26,332 nt of DNA from Allomeiothermus sp035760705 (GTDB taxonomy: Bacteria; Deinococcota; Deinococci; Deinococcales; Thermaceae): contig DASTSL010000113.1 in assembly GCA_035760705.1 (NCBI GenBank), positions 1-26,332 of the forward strand, written 5' to 3'. How positions within the stretch are numbered: the first letter of the stretch is position 1; each line of letters opens with the position of its first letter. The notes under the pieces were generated by a model that was given only the letters and a program-made list of their open reading frames with translations, did not search any database and was not told the DNA's origin. The translations under genes were made by a program, and so were the position numbers. Below, piece by piece: positions 15,468-23,865 of the stretch.

Positions 15468-15474
15468 CTCTCAC

Positions 15475-15480
15475 ATCCTA
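15475..15480 (-). promoter_or_regulatory. -10 box of the leaderless ispF transcript
   Basis: On the minus strand TAGGAT is followed by 7 nt (GTGAGAG) and the GTG start at 15467. It lies 6 bp from the -35 box of the divergent HD gene, so the two promoters face away from each other in about 40 bp. Confidence 0.5.
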
Positions 15481-15486
15481 CTTCCC

Positions 15487-15515
15487 TTGACCCTCGCCCC
15501 TCGACTCTCGACAAT
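15487..15515 (+). promoter_or_regulatory. Leaderless promoter of the HD-domain gene
   Basis: A -35 box TTGACC (15487-15492), a 17-bp spacer and a -10 box GACAAT (15510-15515) are followed by 6 nt and ATG at 15522. The spacer repeats CCTCGAC-like units, as in the promoter at 8266-8294. Confidence 0.6.
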
Positions 15516-15521
15516 GCGGCT

Positions 15522-16112
15522 ATGGCGATCTACATGACCTACTCGGATGCCCTCAACCTGATGAAAAGCTGGACCCCCTCGGAGAGCTTGCAGCGGCACA
15601 TGCTGGCGGTCGCGGCGGCGATGCGGGTGTATGCCCGCAAATACGGCGAGGACGAGGAAAAGTGGGCGATGACCGGGGTCCTCCACGATTTCGACTACGA
15701 AAAAGCACCCGAGACCCACCCCTACAAGGGGGTGGAGATGCTGCGCGAGATGGGCTACCCCGAGGAGGTGTTGGACGCCATCATGGGCCACGCCGACGAC
15801 CCCCAGTACCCCCGCAAAACCCAGATGGCTAAGGCTTTGTACGCGGTGGACGAGCTGACTGGGCTCATCACGGCGGCGGTGTACGTGCGGCCCGACAAGA
15901 GCATCCACGGCCTCGAGCTTCCCAGCCTGCAAAAGAAGTTCAAGGACAAGGCTTTCGCGGCTCGGGTGGACCGCGAGGGGATCATCAAAGGAGCCGAGGA
16001 GTTGGGGGTTCCACTCGAGGAACACCTACAGCTCGTGTTGGACGCGATGAAGGCCGAGGCCAAGACGCTGGGGTTAGAGGGGTCGTTTCGCGGGGAGAGC
16101 CGGGAGGGGTGA
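15522..16112 (+). CDS. HD-domain phosphohydrolase-like protein
   Basis: The 196-residue protein has an HD domain. His26 (LQRHMLAV), the HD pair His55-Asp56 (GVLHDFDYE) and Asp110 (YAVDELTGL) match the H...HD...D metal-binding order. His90 (IMGHADDP) is an additional candidate ligand. The HD family hydrolyses phosphate esters of nucleotides or metabolites; this short stand-alone type is widespread but lacks an assigned substrate. ATG at 15522 follows a -10 box by 6 nt. The GNAT gene starts at its stop codon (TGATG), so they form an operon with the next gene or two. Confidence 0.88.
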   Translation: MAIYMTYSDALNLMKSWTPSESLQRHMLAVAAAMRVYARKYGEDEEKWAMTGVLHDFDYEKAPETHPYKGVEMLREMGYPEEVLDAIMGHADDPQYPRKTQMAKALYAVDELTGLITAAVYVRPDKSIHGLELPSLQKKFKDKAFAARVDREGIIKGAEELGVPLEEHLQLVLDAMKAEAKTLGLEGSFRGESREG

Positions 16113-16555
16113 TGCAGATCATCCAAGCTGCCCCTGAGCACTTGGACGTGCTCGTCCTGCTTTTCGACGGCTACCGGCAGTTTTACCGGCAAGCCTCAGA
16201 TCTGGAAGGTGCTCGGGAGTTCCTCTCCCAGCGGCTCGAGCGCGGCGAGTCTGTCATCTTCCTGGCCCTCTCCGATTCCGCCGAAGGGCTGGGTTTTACG
16301 CAACTATATCCTTCGTTCTCGTCGGTCTCGATGCGGCGATTGTGGATCCTCAATGACTTGTTCGTAGCTCCCACGGCCCGCAAACTCGGGGTGGGCCAAG
16401 CCTTGCTGGAGCGGGCTCGAGCCTTCGCCCGCGAGACCCAGGCCAAGGGGCTCACCCTGCAAACCGCGGTGGATAACCTCCCGGCCCAGGCCCTCTACGA
16501 ATCGCTGGGCTGGCAGCGCGAGACCGAGTTCTACACCTACAACCTTTATGTCTAG
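16112..16555 (+). CDS. GNAT-family N-acetyltransferase
   Basis: The 147-residue product is a single GNAT domain that transfers an acetyl group from acetyl-CoA to an amine. The CoA-binding motif A is LNDLFVAPTARKLGVGQALL, with the RxxGxG/A-type loop (ARKLGVG). Motif B follows as LQTAVDNLPAQALYESLGWQ, the usual C-terminal pattern with the Tyr/Leu-Gly-Trp element. ATG at 16112 overlaps the HD gene stop by one base and has GGGAGG a few bases upstream; GTG at 16109 is an alternative. The acceptor substrate is unknown; the family is too broad to infer it. Confidence 0.9.
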   Translation: MQIIQAAPEHLDVLVLLFDGYRQFYRQASDLEGAREFLSQRLERGESVIFLALSDSAEGLGFTQLYPSFSSVSMRRLWILNDLFVAPTARKLGVGQALLERARAFARETQAKGLTLQTAVDNLPAQALYESLGWQRETEFYTYNLYV

Positions 16556-16566
16556 GCGGTGAGGCA

Positions 16567-17046
16567 GTGTATCGCAGCGAATGGCTACTCCAGCAGATGC
16601 AGGCGGTCGGGCAGATCATCGCCCGTATCCTCGGGCTGCGCCAGCAGGGGCAGAACCAGGAAGCCGAGCAGGTAACCGAAGAGGCTTACCGGGCCTACGG
16701 CCTCATCAGCCGCGAGCTGGCTCGAGCAGCCACCGCCGACAGCCTGGTGACGATGCTCCGGCTCCGCCAAGCCCTGCCCGAACACTACGCCATGCTGGGG
16801 GAGATCCTCGAAGTCGAGAGCCGGATGCGGCTCGCCGACGGCGACCGCAGCGGCGGGCTGCACTACGCCCACAAGGCGCTACGGGCCTATCTGGAGGCCA
16901 TCCTGGACAGCCCAGAGGAGTTCTTCGACACCTATGTGCCGAGGGTGGTGGCGCTCGAGGAGTTCTTCGACGATTCCGAAGTCGAACTCTCCGCGCAGAC
17001 CGAGGAGCGGCTTGACGAGCTCTTGGCACTTGAAAACCGCTCTTGA
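16567..17046 (+). CDS. Small helical protein, possibly DUF6483 family
   Basis: The 159-residue product is predicted to be nearly all helix. The N-terminus MYRSEWLLQQMQAVGQIIAR followed by ILGLRQQGQNQEAEQVTEEA resembles the DUF6483 group, but I cannot confirm this. The middle (HYAHKALRAYLEAILDS) looks TPR-like. It starts at GTG 16567, 11 bp after the GNAT stop, with GGTGAGG upstream, so it is likely the third gene of the HD-GNAT operon. The last codons (Leu-Glu-Asn-Arg-Ser-stop) are made by the left inverted end of the 110-bp element at 17030, so the native C-terminus may have been replaced or extended. No function is known. Confidence 0.75.
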   Translation: MYRSEWLLQQMQAVGQIIARILGLRQQGQNQEAEQVTEEAYRAYGLISRELARAATADSLVTMLRLRQALPEHYAMLGEILEVESRMRLADGDRSGGLHYAHKALRAYLEAILDSPEEFFDTYVPRVVALEEFFDDSEVELSAQTEERLDELLALENRS

Positions 17047-17139
17047 GCCATGAACCTGGCTGGGTCTGGCTGGGTAGCCAGGCTGCGATCCGTTTGCAAA
17101 CCGGGTCGGCTCGAGACGCTGCGCTAGAGCGGTTTTCAA
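17030..17139. repeat. MITE-like element with 14-bp terminal inverted repeats
   Basis: TTGAAAACCGCTCT (17030-17043) and AGAGCGGTTTTCAA (17126-17139) are perfect inverted ends of a 110-bp segment with no open frame. A third partial copy, GAAAACCGCT, lies at 17163-17172. No convincing target duplication flanks it. It could be a miniature transposable element or, less likely, a large stem acting as terminator for the operon that ends inside its left arm. Confidence 0.5.
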
Positions 17140-17214
17140 TATGATTAATCCAATCGGCAGATGGAAAACCGCTTCCCCGCTGACGCTTCTTAGCACTACC
17201 TCGTCAAGAAGTAT

Positions 17215-17595
17215 ATGAAGACCGCTCTGGCGGCGATCCTTTATGGCCAGCCAAAGGAGGTGCAAATGCTGGTCGAGCGGTTGCGTGCACTCGTGCTCGC
17301 GGCCTGCCTGGAGGCTAGAGAGAAAGTCTATCCCGGCTGGAAGATCGTGGCTTACTCGCTGGGGGAGAAGCCTCTGTTGGGGATGTTTTGCTACATCGGC
17401 GTCGGGCAGGGCGGGGTCAAGCTGGGGTTTAACCAGGGGGTTTCGCTGGCTGATCCGCTGGGGTTGCTCCAAGGCAAGGGCAAAAGTAGCCGTCAGGTCC
17501 TCTTTCGCAACGGCAAGCCGATCCCCTGGGAAGCCGTGCAATTCCTGATCGAAAACGCCTATGCGTTGGCCGTGTGGCAATCCCAGGCTGAGTAA
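17215..17595 (+). CDS. DUF1801-like protein
   Basis: The 126-residue product resembles the DUF1801/YdhG-like fold (small alpha-beta proteins, some called iron chaperones). The landmarks are EVQMLVERLRALV, then EKVYPGWKIVAYSLGEKPL, MFCYIGVGQGGVKLGF and VLFRNGKPIPWEAV. The fit is moderate. ATG at 17215 has no Shine-Dalgarno site. An internal ATG at 17266 is preceded by a near-perfect AAAGGAGGT 4 nt away, which would drop 17 residues including the start of the first helix. I keep 17215 because the first helix seems to begin before 17266. It is a lone gene after the repeat-rich gap. Confidence 0.65.
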   Translation: MKTALAAILYGQPKEVQMLVERLRALVLAACLEAREKVYPGWKIVAYSLGEKPLLGMFCYIGVGQGGVKLGFNQGVSLADPLGLLQGKGKSSRQVLFRNGKPIPWEAVQFLIENAYALAVWQSQAE

Positions 17596-17636
17596 TCTTT
17601 ACATCCGCTGCGTGCTCGAGATGTCAAGATAGGGAC

Positions 17637-17951
17637 GTGGACTGGATACAGCCCTACATCGGCCAACTTACCTTCGGCGGGATCGCCGGGTTCGCTACCG
17701 GCTACGCCCTGAAGAAGATCGGGAAGATCGTCGCCATCGCCTTCGGCTTGATCTTTATCGTGGTGCAGGTGCTGACCCAGATGGGCTACATCAGCGTGGA
17801 CTGGACCCGGGTGCAACGGGATATGGAGCCCTTGCTCAAGGAAGAGCAGGTGCGGAGCGCCTGGGATCAACTGGTGGCGGTGCTGACCCGCAACCTGCCG
17901 TTTGGCGGGGCGTTCGTGGCCGGCTTGGTGATCGGGCTGCGGCGGGGTTAG
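17637..17951 (+). CDS. FUN14-family small membrane protein
   Basis: The 104-residue product has the FUN14 pattern: a glycine-rich membrane segment (GGIAGFATGYALKKIGKIVA), a second hydrophobic segment (IAFGLIFIVVQVLTQMGYI), the VDW motif, a soluble helix and a final hydrophobic segment (PFGGAFVAGLVIGLRRG). Eukaryotic relatives sit in the outer mitochondrial membrane; the role of bacterial forms is not established. The start is GTG at 17637, six bases after AAGAT, with no Shine-Dalgarno site, so the transcript is probably near-leaderless. The large gene on the opposite strand converges 24 bp away. Confidence 0.8.
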   Translation: MDWIQPYIGQLTFGGIAGFATGYALKKIGKIVAIAFGLIFIVVQVLTQMGYISVDWTRVQRDMEPLLKEEQVRSAWDQLVAVLTRNLPFGGAFVAGLVIGLRRG

Positions 17952-17975
17952 GGCGGTGAACGCTTGCCAAGCGCT

Positions 17976-20900
17976 CTACTGCCGGACCATCTCGCTGACG
18001 AGCCCGCAGGCTTCGTCGAGGCTCAGGGCTTGACCCTCGAGCCAGACCCGTTCTCCGGCTTCGCCCAGGGCTGCTTTGGTCTCGGCGATGGTCTCGAGCA
18101 GATTTTGCCGGGCCTGCGGGGTGAACTTGCTCGCGCTCTCCCGTTCCCAGCGCTCGACGGCAGCCGCCAGGCGTAAGGCGGTCTCGAGGTTCTGGGTCTC
18201 GAGCAAGGGGCGGATGGAGTAGCCCAGCACCGTCGCCAACGAGAGCACCTGGCCCATCGCCCGGAAGCTCAGGAGGCTCTCGGCCAGGTAGCCGAGGGCC
18301 TCCTGGTGGCGGCCATCCTGGCCCAGGCGTTTGCCCAGGTTGGCGAGGGCGGTGGCGATGCCCTGACGATCCTTGAGGCGGCGTTTGATCGCCAGGCTCT
18401 CGAAAAGCAGCCGGTATTCCTCCTCCGGGTCGTTGGTGACGAGCGCGATATTGCCGAGCGCGTAAGCTACGCCCTGCTCGTCGCCGATTTGCTGTTTGAG
18501 CTCGAGGCTCTGGTAGAAATAGGCCCGAGCCTGCTCGAATTGGTTTTGCAGCCCGAACACGATGCCGATGTCGTTGAGCGAGGTGGCTTGGCCCCAGAGG
18601 TCACCGCTGTGCTGTTTGAGTTCGAGGGATTCCTGAAAGGAAGCCAAGGCCGCCTGGAAGTTTGTAGCTTCGCGCTCGAGCAGCCCGCGGAGGTGCAGGG
18701 CGTCGGCCAACCCGTCCCGGTCGCCGATGCTGCGGCTGGTCTCGAGGCTTTGCTCGAGCAACTGGAGGCTTTCTCGGCCCTGGCCCAAATCCTTGAGGAG
18801 CGAAGCCAGCGAGCGCTGGGCTTTGCTGCGCACCGCCGCAGGGGTCTCGACCGGCATCGCCAGGAAGGTTTGGTGCCACTCGGCGGCCTCGCGGTAGAGG
18901 CCCCGCACGTAGTAGAACCAGCGCAAACGGGCGATCATCTCTTGGCCTTCGGCGGCCCAGCCGCGGCGCTCGAGCGTCGCCAAGGCGGTGCGGAGGTTGT
19001 CCAACTCGCCCGCTACGCGCTCGATCCAGCGCACCTGCTCGGCTCCTTTGAGTTCGGGCTCGGCGCTGGCGGCGAACCGGCAGAAGTAGCGGGCGTGGGC
19101 CTCGAGGGCTTCTTCCCGCTCGGCTTCCCCGAGCCGCTCGTAGGCCAGTTGGCGCAACAGCTCGTGCATCTGGTAGCGTCCCGGCTGCTGGGGATCGCGC
19201 TGGAGAAGCGAGAGGTTCACCAACCCCAACAAGAGCGAAACCGAAGCCCCGCCCACGCTGGCCGCGCCATCCCGCCCGAAGCCCCCGCGAAACACCGCGA
19301 GCCGGGCCAAGACCCGCTGTTCGTCGGGGTTCAGGAGCTGCCAGGAAGACTCGAACACCGCCCGCAGGCTGCGGTGGCGCTCGGGCAGGGCCTCACCCGC
19401 TGGGGATTCCAAAAACCCCAGGTTCTGGCGGATGCCCTCGGCGATCTCCTCCAGGCTCAGCACCTTGGTCCAGGCCGCGGCCAGCTCGAGCCCCAAGGGC
19501 AACCCCTCCACCAGTTCGCAGATCGCAGCGGCGGCAGACCGCTCGCTCTGGCTGAGCTGCGCCCCCGGATTGACCCGCTGGATGGCCTGGAGGAGCATCC
19601 GCAAGGCCGCGGGGTTTTGTCCGGCTGGGCTGGGCCCGCTCAGCTCGAGCCCGGCTAGCGGCAAGACCCACTCCTCGGGGAGGCCCAGCCGCACACGCGA
19701 GGTCACCAAGAGGGTCGGGCCCGGCGCTTCCCGCAGGAGGTGGCGCAGGTGCTCGACCCCTTCCCGAAGCTGCTCGAAGTTGTCGAGCACCAACAGGACC
19801 TGACGGCCCTGGAGGTGACGGATCAGGGCGGCTTGGGGGTCGCCGCCAGTCTTGAGGCCGAACTCCTGGGCCAGACGGGCGGGGAGCTGGTCGGGGTCGT
19901 CGAGCGAGGCCAGCGCCACGAAATGGACCCCGTCGCGGTAGCGATGCTCCAACTCGAGCGCGGCCTGCATCGCCAGCCGGGTTTTGCCCATGCCGCCCGC
20001 CGCTACCAAGCTCACCAGGCGGCGCTCGGTCAATAGCCGCTTGATCTCCAGCAGTTCCCGATCCCGCCCGATCAGGCCGTGGCTGGGCCGAGGCAAGGGA
20101 GGGCGAGCCTCGCCAGGGGTTTCGTCGCGCTCTCGGTAGTCGGGGGCCAGCGTGTAGCCTCGGCTGCGGGGGATCAGGGCGGCATTGGTTTCGAGCGCGT
20201 GGATCAAGTCCATCATCCGTCCCGGGAGCCCGCCGCTTCGCCCCCAGAACCACTCGCTGAAGCCTTCGGGGGGTTCCCAGCGCAACTGGGTGCGCAAGAA
20301 GATGCGGGTGGCCTCGAGCGAGAGCGGAGCGAGTTCTACGCGTTCAAAGAGCGGCAGGCTGGGCCAGTCCGCACCCGCCACGACCGCGATCCCCATCGCC
20401 GGGCCGCCCGGCTCCGTCAAGAGTTCGGAAAGGATTTTCCTCGAGGCCACGTCCAGCCCTTCAGGTTCGTCCACCAGCCAGAGGATCGGCCTCGACCCCA
20501 AACGCTCGCGCAAAGCCCGGGCCCCGCCCAGGATGGCCGCGTCGCTGTCGGCCAGACCGAGCCCGTCCAGCAAAGCCCCGTAGGCGTGGGTGGCGTAGGC
20601 CTCCCGCCCGTGTAGCCGTATGGTGCGGTAGCCCATCATGCGAGCGGTTTTCTCGGCTTGCTCGAGGAAACGGCTGTGTCCGGCTCCCCGCGCCCCCTCG
20701 GATTGCAGCAGCCCCCGCCCGTACTGCGGCAAGACCTGGAGGAAATGCAGCAGGGTGAGGTGGGCGGCTTCCCGCTCGAGCCAGCGCCCCTCCCCGGCGG
20801 GACTTGAGCCCACCTCGGCTAGGCGTCCACGGCCCTGGCGCTTGGCGGCGTAAAGATGCCGGTCGGCCCGATCGAAGAGCCCTTCCGGGGTATCGCCCGG

Positions 20901-21305
20901 CTCGCTCAGGGCCAAGCCGATGCTGAGGGTGAGCGAAAGCGGAGGGTTCCCCCCGAAGGGAGCCGAGTGGATTATCTGGAGCAAGCGCTCGGCTAGGGCG
21001 GTGGCTTGTTCGCGCGAGGTGGCGGGCAAGAGCAGCACAAACTCGTCGCCGCCATAGCGAAACAAGCGGTCCTGCCCGCGAATCCCGCCCTGGGCGCGCT
21101 GGGCGAACTCCTGCAAGATGAGGTCACCCCTGGCGTGCCCGAAGGTGTCGTTGATGCTTTTGAAGTGATCGAGGTCGAGGATCAGCAACGCCACCCGGTT
21201 GTCGCCGTGTTGGGCTTCGGCCAGGGCGGCTTCGAGCGTGGGGCGCAGGAGGGTACGGGACAGGGCACCGGTCAGGGGATCGGTGGAGGAGAGGGGGGTG
21301 CCCAT
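17976..21305 (-). CDS. GGDEF diguanylate cyclase fused to two NTPase modules and TPR repeats
   Basis: The protein has 1109 residues. Residues 9-165 are a GGDEF domain that makes c-di-GMP: DLDHF (44-48), intact GGDEF (85-89) and an RxxD product-inhibition site (76-79), and it begins directly at DPLTG with no sensor in front. Residues about 175-400 look like a degenerate AAA-type module: GARGAGHS (204-211) is a Walker A with His for Lys, and LWLVDE (275-280) is Walker B-like. From 410 follows a STAND/NB-ARC-type NTPase as in AfsR-like and MalT-like regulators: GLIGRDREL, intact Walker A AAGGMGKT (435-442), Walker B LLVLDN. TPR units fill about 750-1090 (for example ALASFQESLELKQHSGD, ARAYFYQSLELKQQIGD). 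No DNA-binding domain is present. The layout suggests c-di-GMP synthesis gated by ligand-driven NTPase assembly; this is inference. Confidence 0.9.
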   Translation of the reverse strand: MGTPLSSTDPLTGALSRTLLRPTLEAALAEAQHGDNRVALLILDLDHFKSINDTFGHARGDLILQEFAQRAQGGIRGQDRLFRYGGDEFVLLLPATSREQATALAERLLQIIHSAPFGGNPPLSLTLSIGLALSEPGDTPEGLFDRADRHLYAAKRQGRGRLAEVGSSPAGEGRWLEREAAHLTLLHFLQVLPQYGRGLLQSEGARGAGHSRFLEQAEKTARMMGYRTIRLHGREAYATHAYGALLDGLGLADSDAAILGGARALRERLGSRPILWLVDEPEGLDVASRKILSELLTEPGGPAMGIAVVAGADWPSLPLFERVELAPLSLEATRIFLRTQLRWEPPEGFSEWFWGRSGGLPGRMMDLIHALETNAALIPRSRGYTLAPDYRERDETPGEARPPLPRPSHGLIGRDRELLEIKRLLTERRLVSLVAAGGMGKTRLAMQAALELEHRYRDGVHFVALASLDDPDQLPARLAQEFGLKTGGDPQAALIRHLQGRQVLLVLDNFEQLREGVEHLRHLLREAPGPTLLVTSRVRLGLPEEWVLPLAGLELSGPSPAGQNPAALRMLLQAIQRVNPGAQLSQSERSAAAAICELVEGLPLGLELAAAWTKVLSLEEIAEGIRQNLGFLESPAGEALPERHRSLRAVFESSWQLLNPDEQRVLARLAVFRGGFGRDGAASVGGASVSLLLGLVNLSLLQRDPQQPGRYQMHELLRQLAYERLGEAEREEALEAHARYFCRFAASAEPELKGAEQVRWIERVAGELDNLRTALATLERRGWAAEGQEMIARLRWFYYVRGLYREAAEWHQTFLAMPVETPAAVRSKAQRSLASLLKDLGQGRESLQLLEQSLETSRSIGDRDGLADALHLRGLLEREATNFQAALASFQESLELKQHSGDLWGQATSLNDIGIVFGLQNQFEQARAYFYQSLELKQQIGDEQGVAYALGNIALVTNDPEEEYRLLFESLAIKRRLKDRQGIATALANLGKRLGQDGRHQEALGYLAESLLSFRAMGQVLSLATVLGYSIRPLLETQNLETALRLAAAVERWERESASKFTPQARQNLLETIAETKAALGEAGERVWLEGQALSLDEACGLVSEMVRQ

Positions 21306-21319
21306 CGGGGATCAGTTGT

Positions 21320-21325
21320 ATTCTA
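21320..21325 (-). promoter_or_regulatory. Putative -10 box of the GGDEF-STAND gene
   Basis: TAGAAT on the minus strand lies 14 nt before ATG at 21305. This would give a 5' leader of only about 7 nt, and no Shine-Dalgarno site is present. No good -35 was seen. Confidence 0.35.
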
Positions 21326-21429
21326 CCCGCTAAGGGCTGTCGGGAACGGGTTACAGACCCATATAGCGGGGAGAAGACCAAGACGACAGCAGTGACCCTC
21401 TCTCCCCAGCTCCTGTTCTCCCCCGTTAG

Positions 21430-21990
21430 CTAGCGGACGAACACCTCGAGCGGCGTGGCGATCACGTCCACCCTGCGTTCGGGCTCGGCGTAGAGTTCTT
21501 CCATCAGCATCATGGGGTGGGCCAAGGTCGCCCAGGGGGCCGCAGCCTCGAGTTGCTTGGGAGGAAACCCGTATCCTTTGCCGATCCAGCCGAACTTTTT
21601 ATCCACCGCCACCGAGCCCACCAGCACCAGGTCTACCGGGGTCTCCCGCAGTTGGATCGGCTTGCCGTGGTAGGCTACGTCGCGTACCCGTTTGAGCACT
21701 TGTGGGGAGAGGTGCTCGAGCAGCAAGAAAGCATGGGTCTTGTCGGGGTGGGGCATGACCAAGCGTTTCCCCGATTTCAGGATCGCCTCGCGCAAGGGCT
21801 TCAAGACCTGGTCCGGCCCGGCCAGGATGGTTTCGGCCTTGAGGAAAACCTCCATCACCATCAGCTTTTCCGCGGCCCGGTTGGCCCCCACGAAGTTGGG
21901 GTGGTGGCCGTGCGGGGGCGTAGGGTAGACGGCCACCCGACGGGAGGAGAGCGTATTCCAGACGTATTCGCGCAGTTCGCCTTGGGTCAT
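21430..21990 (-). CDS. 5-formyltetrahydrofolate cyclo-ligase-like protein
   Basis: The 186-residue product resembles the 5-formyl-THF cyclo-ligase (MTHFS) superfamily, closest in pattern to the MTHFSD-like branch: VWNTLSSRRVAVYPTPPHGH, PNFVGANRAAEKL, the nucleotide-loop-like GWIGKGYGFPPKQLE (in place of GxGxGYYD), and a final VDVIATPLEVF, the family's usual C-terminal strand. MTHFS uses ATP to convert 5-formyl-THF to 5,10-methenyl-THF; whether this branch does so is unproven. ATG at 21990 begins the homologous region. A TATTAT box lies about 35-40 nt upstream, and a small hairpin (AACGCCC/GGGCGTT, 22001-22016) sits in the leader. The upstream neighbour on the same strand is 154 bp away. Confidence 0.78.
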   Translation of the reverse strand: MTQGELREYVWNTLSSRRVAVYPTPPHGHHPNFVGANRAAEKLMVMEVFLKAETILAGPDQVLKPLREAILKSGKRLVMPHPDKTHAFLLLEHLSPQVLKRVRDVAYHGKPIQLRETPVDLVLVGSVAVDKKFGWIGKGYGFPPKQLEAAAPWATLAHPMMLMEELYAEPERRVDVIATPLEVFVR

Positions 21991-22000
21991 AGGGATTTGC

Positions 22001-22016
22001 TGAACGCCCTCGGGCG
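22001..22016 (-). other. Leader hairpin upstream of the cyclo-ligase-like gene
   Basis: AACGCCC and GGGCGTT pair over 7 bp around a 2-nt loop, 11 nt before the ATG at 21990. It lies after a TATTAT -10-like box near 22030. It could affect translation, but no T-run follows, so it is not a terminator. Confidence 0.35.
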
Positions 22017-22143
22017 TTTGACTTCTGCATAATATCGTGTCGGAGTTTGTCTTACGCGTATCGGATCTCGGGATTGGCAGAACCGTACGGTCGTGCACGC
22101 CGCCTACTACTTGGGGGCCATGCGGCAGATGCTCAAAATGCTT

Positions 22144-22740
22144 TCAAAAACGTAACGGCTCGAGCTTCGGTATCCCGCGTAGATATTCGCGGTAGTCCTC
22201 GAGCACCTTCTTCCGCTCGGCCTGGCTCATCTTGGAAGGGCCATAGACGATAAAGGGCGGCAGCACCTCCATCCCCACGAAGGCGAAATAGCCGTAGTGG
22301 ATGGGCTCGAGCACCCGCATCAACTCGCGCTGGGGGGCCTGACGGAAATATTCCGGGGGTCCCCCCACGGTCAGCGAGAGCAGGGCTTTTTTGCCCCGGA
22401 GCAGCCCGCTCTCGTACTCGTGGGTTTCGTCGTAGGCAAAGCCGTAGGCGAAGACCCGCTCGATCCAGCCCTTGAGGATCGCCGGCATCCCGTACCACCA
22501 GTCGGGGAACTGGAAGAGGAGCAGGTCGCTTTGCCGTACCTTCAGGACCTCGGCCCGGGCGTCGGGGCGCAGGTTCCCCCCGATCTCCTGGGTCTCGAGC
22601 ACCGGGTCGAAGCCCATCGCGTACAAATCCGAGATCACCACCGTGTGCCCGGCCTGGCTCAAGGTCTCCACCGCCACGTCGCGTAAGGCCGCGTTGAAAG
22701 AGCGGGGGTTGGGGTGGGCGTAGACGATCAGGATGTTCAT
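22144..22740 (-). CDS. NAD(P)H oxidoreductase, flavodoxin-like fold (KefF/MdaB type)
   Basis: The 198-residue protein belongs to the flavodoxin-fold quinone reductases (NQO1, MdaB, KefF). The FMN/FAD phosphate loop is YAHPNPRSFNAAL at the N-terminus. FQFPDWWYGMPAILKGWIERVF is the conserved flavin and quinone-contact region. LLRGKKALLSLTVGGPPEYF forms the next strand and loop. These enzymes reduce quinones with two electrons from NAD(P)H and so limit oxidative stress; KefF-type members also regulate K+ efflux. ATG at 22740 begins the first strand exactly; GTG at 22749 would add three residues. The flanking gaps hold repeats. The precise substrate is unknown. Confidence 0.88.
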   Translation of the reverse strand: MNILIVYAHPNPRSFNAALRDVAVETLSQAGHTVVISDLYAMGFDPVLETQEIGGNLRPDARAEVLKVRQSDLLLFQFPDWWYGMPAILKGWIERVFAYGFAYDETHEYESGLLRGKKALLSLTVGGPPEYFRQAPQRELMRVLEPIHYGYFAFVGMEVLPPFIVYGPSKMSQAERKKVLEDYREYLRGIPKLEPLRF

Positions 22741-22780
22741 AACCGGCACTTTGATGAAAACCTGGGGTACGTTCGGCTTT

Positions 22781-22841
22781 CTCTCACCCCCTCTCGAGTG
22801 CCAGAGAGGGGAGACCGAGCGCGGCGAAATCGGGGTGAGAG
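22781..22841. repeat. Nested inverted repeat between PiT and oxidoreductase genes
   Basis: CTCTCACCCC (22781-22790) pairs perfectly with GGGGTGAGAG (22832-22841). Inside, CCCCTCTC (22787-22794) pairs with GAGAGGGG (22804-22811), so two alternative stems overlap at the left arm. It lies just after the PiT stop and has no clear T-run on either side. It looks like a dispersed intergenic element, possibly acting as a transcript end. Confidence 0.45.
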
Positions 22842-22852
22842 GAACCTTGCCG

Positions 22853-23863
<1,011 letters not shown>

Positions 23864-23865
23864 GG

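Noticed and set aside
14242..15474. 410-codon minus-strand frame overlapping ispF and the channel gene
   Set aside because: It is an offset frame covering two well-supported genes and has an Arg/Pro/Gly-rich composition with no recognisable domain.
18306..19658. 450-codon open frame on the plus strand
   Set aside because: It is antisense to the GGDEF-STAND gene, whose domains are intact in the minus-strand frame; the composition is that of a shadow frame.
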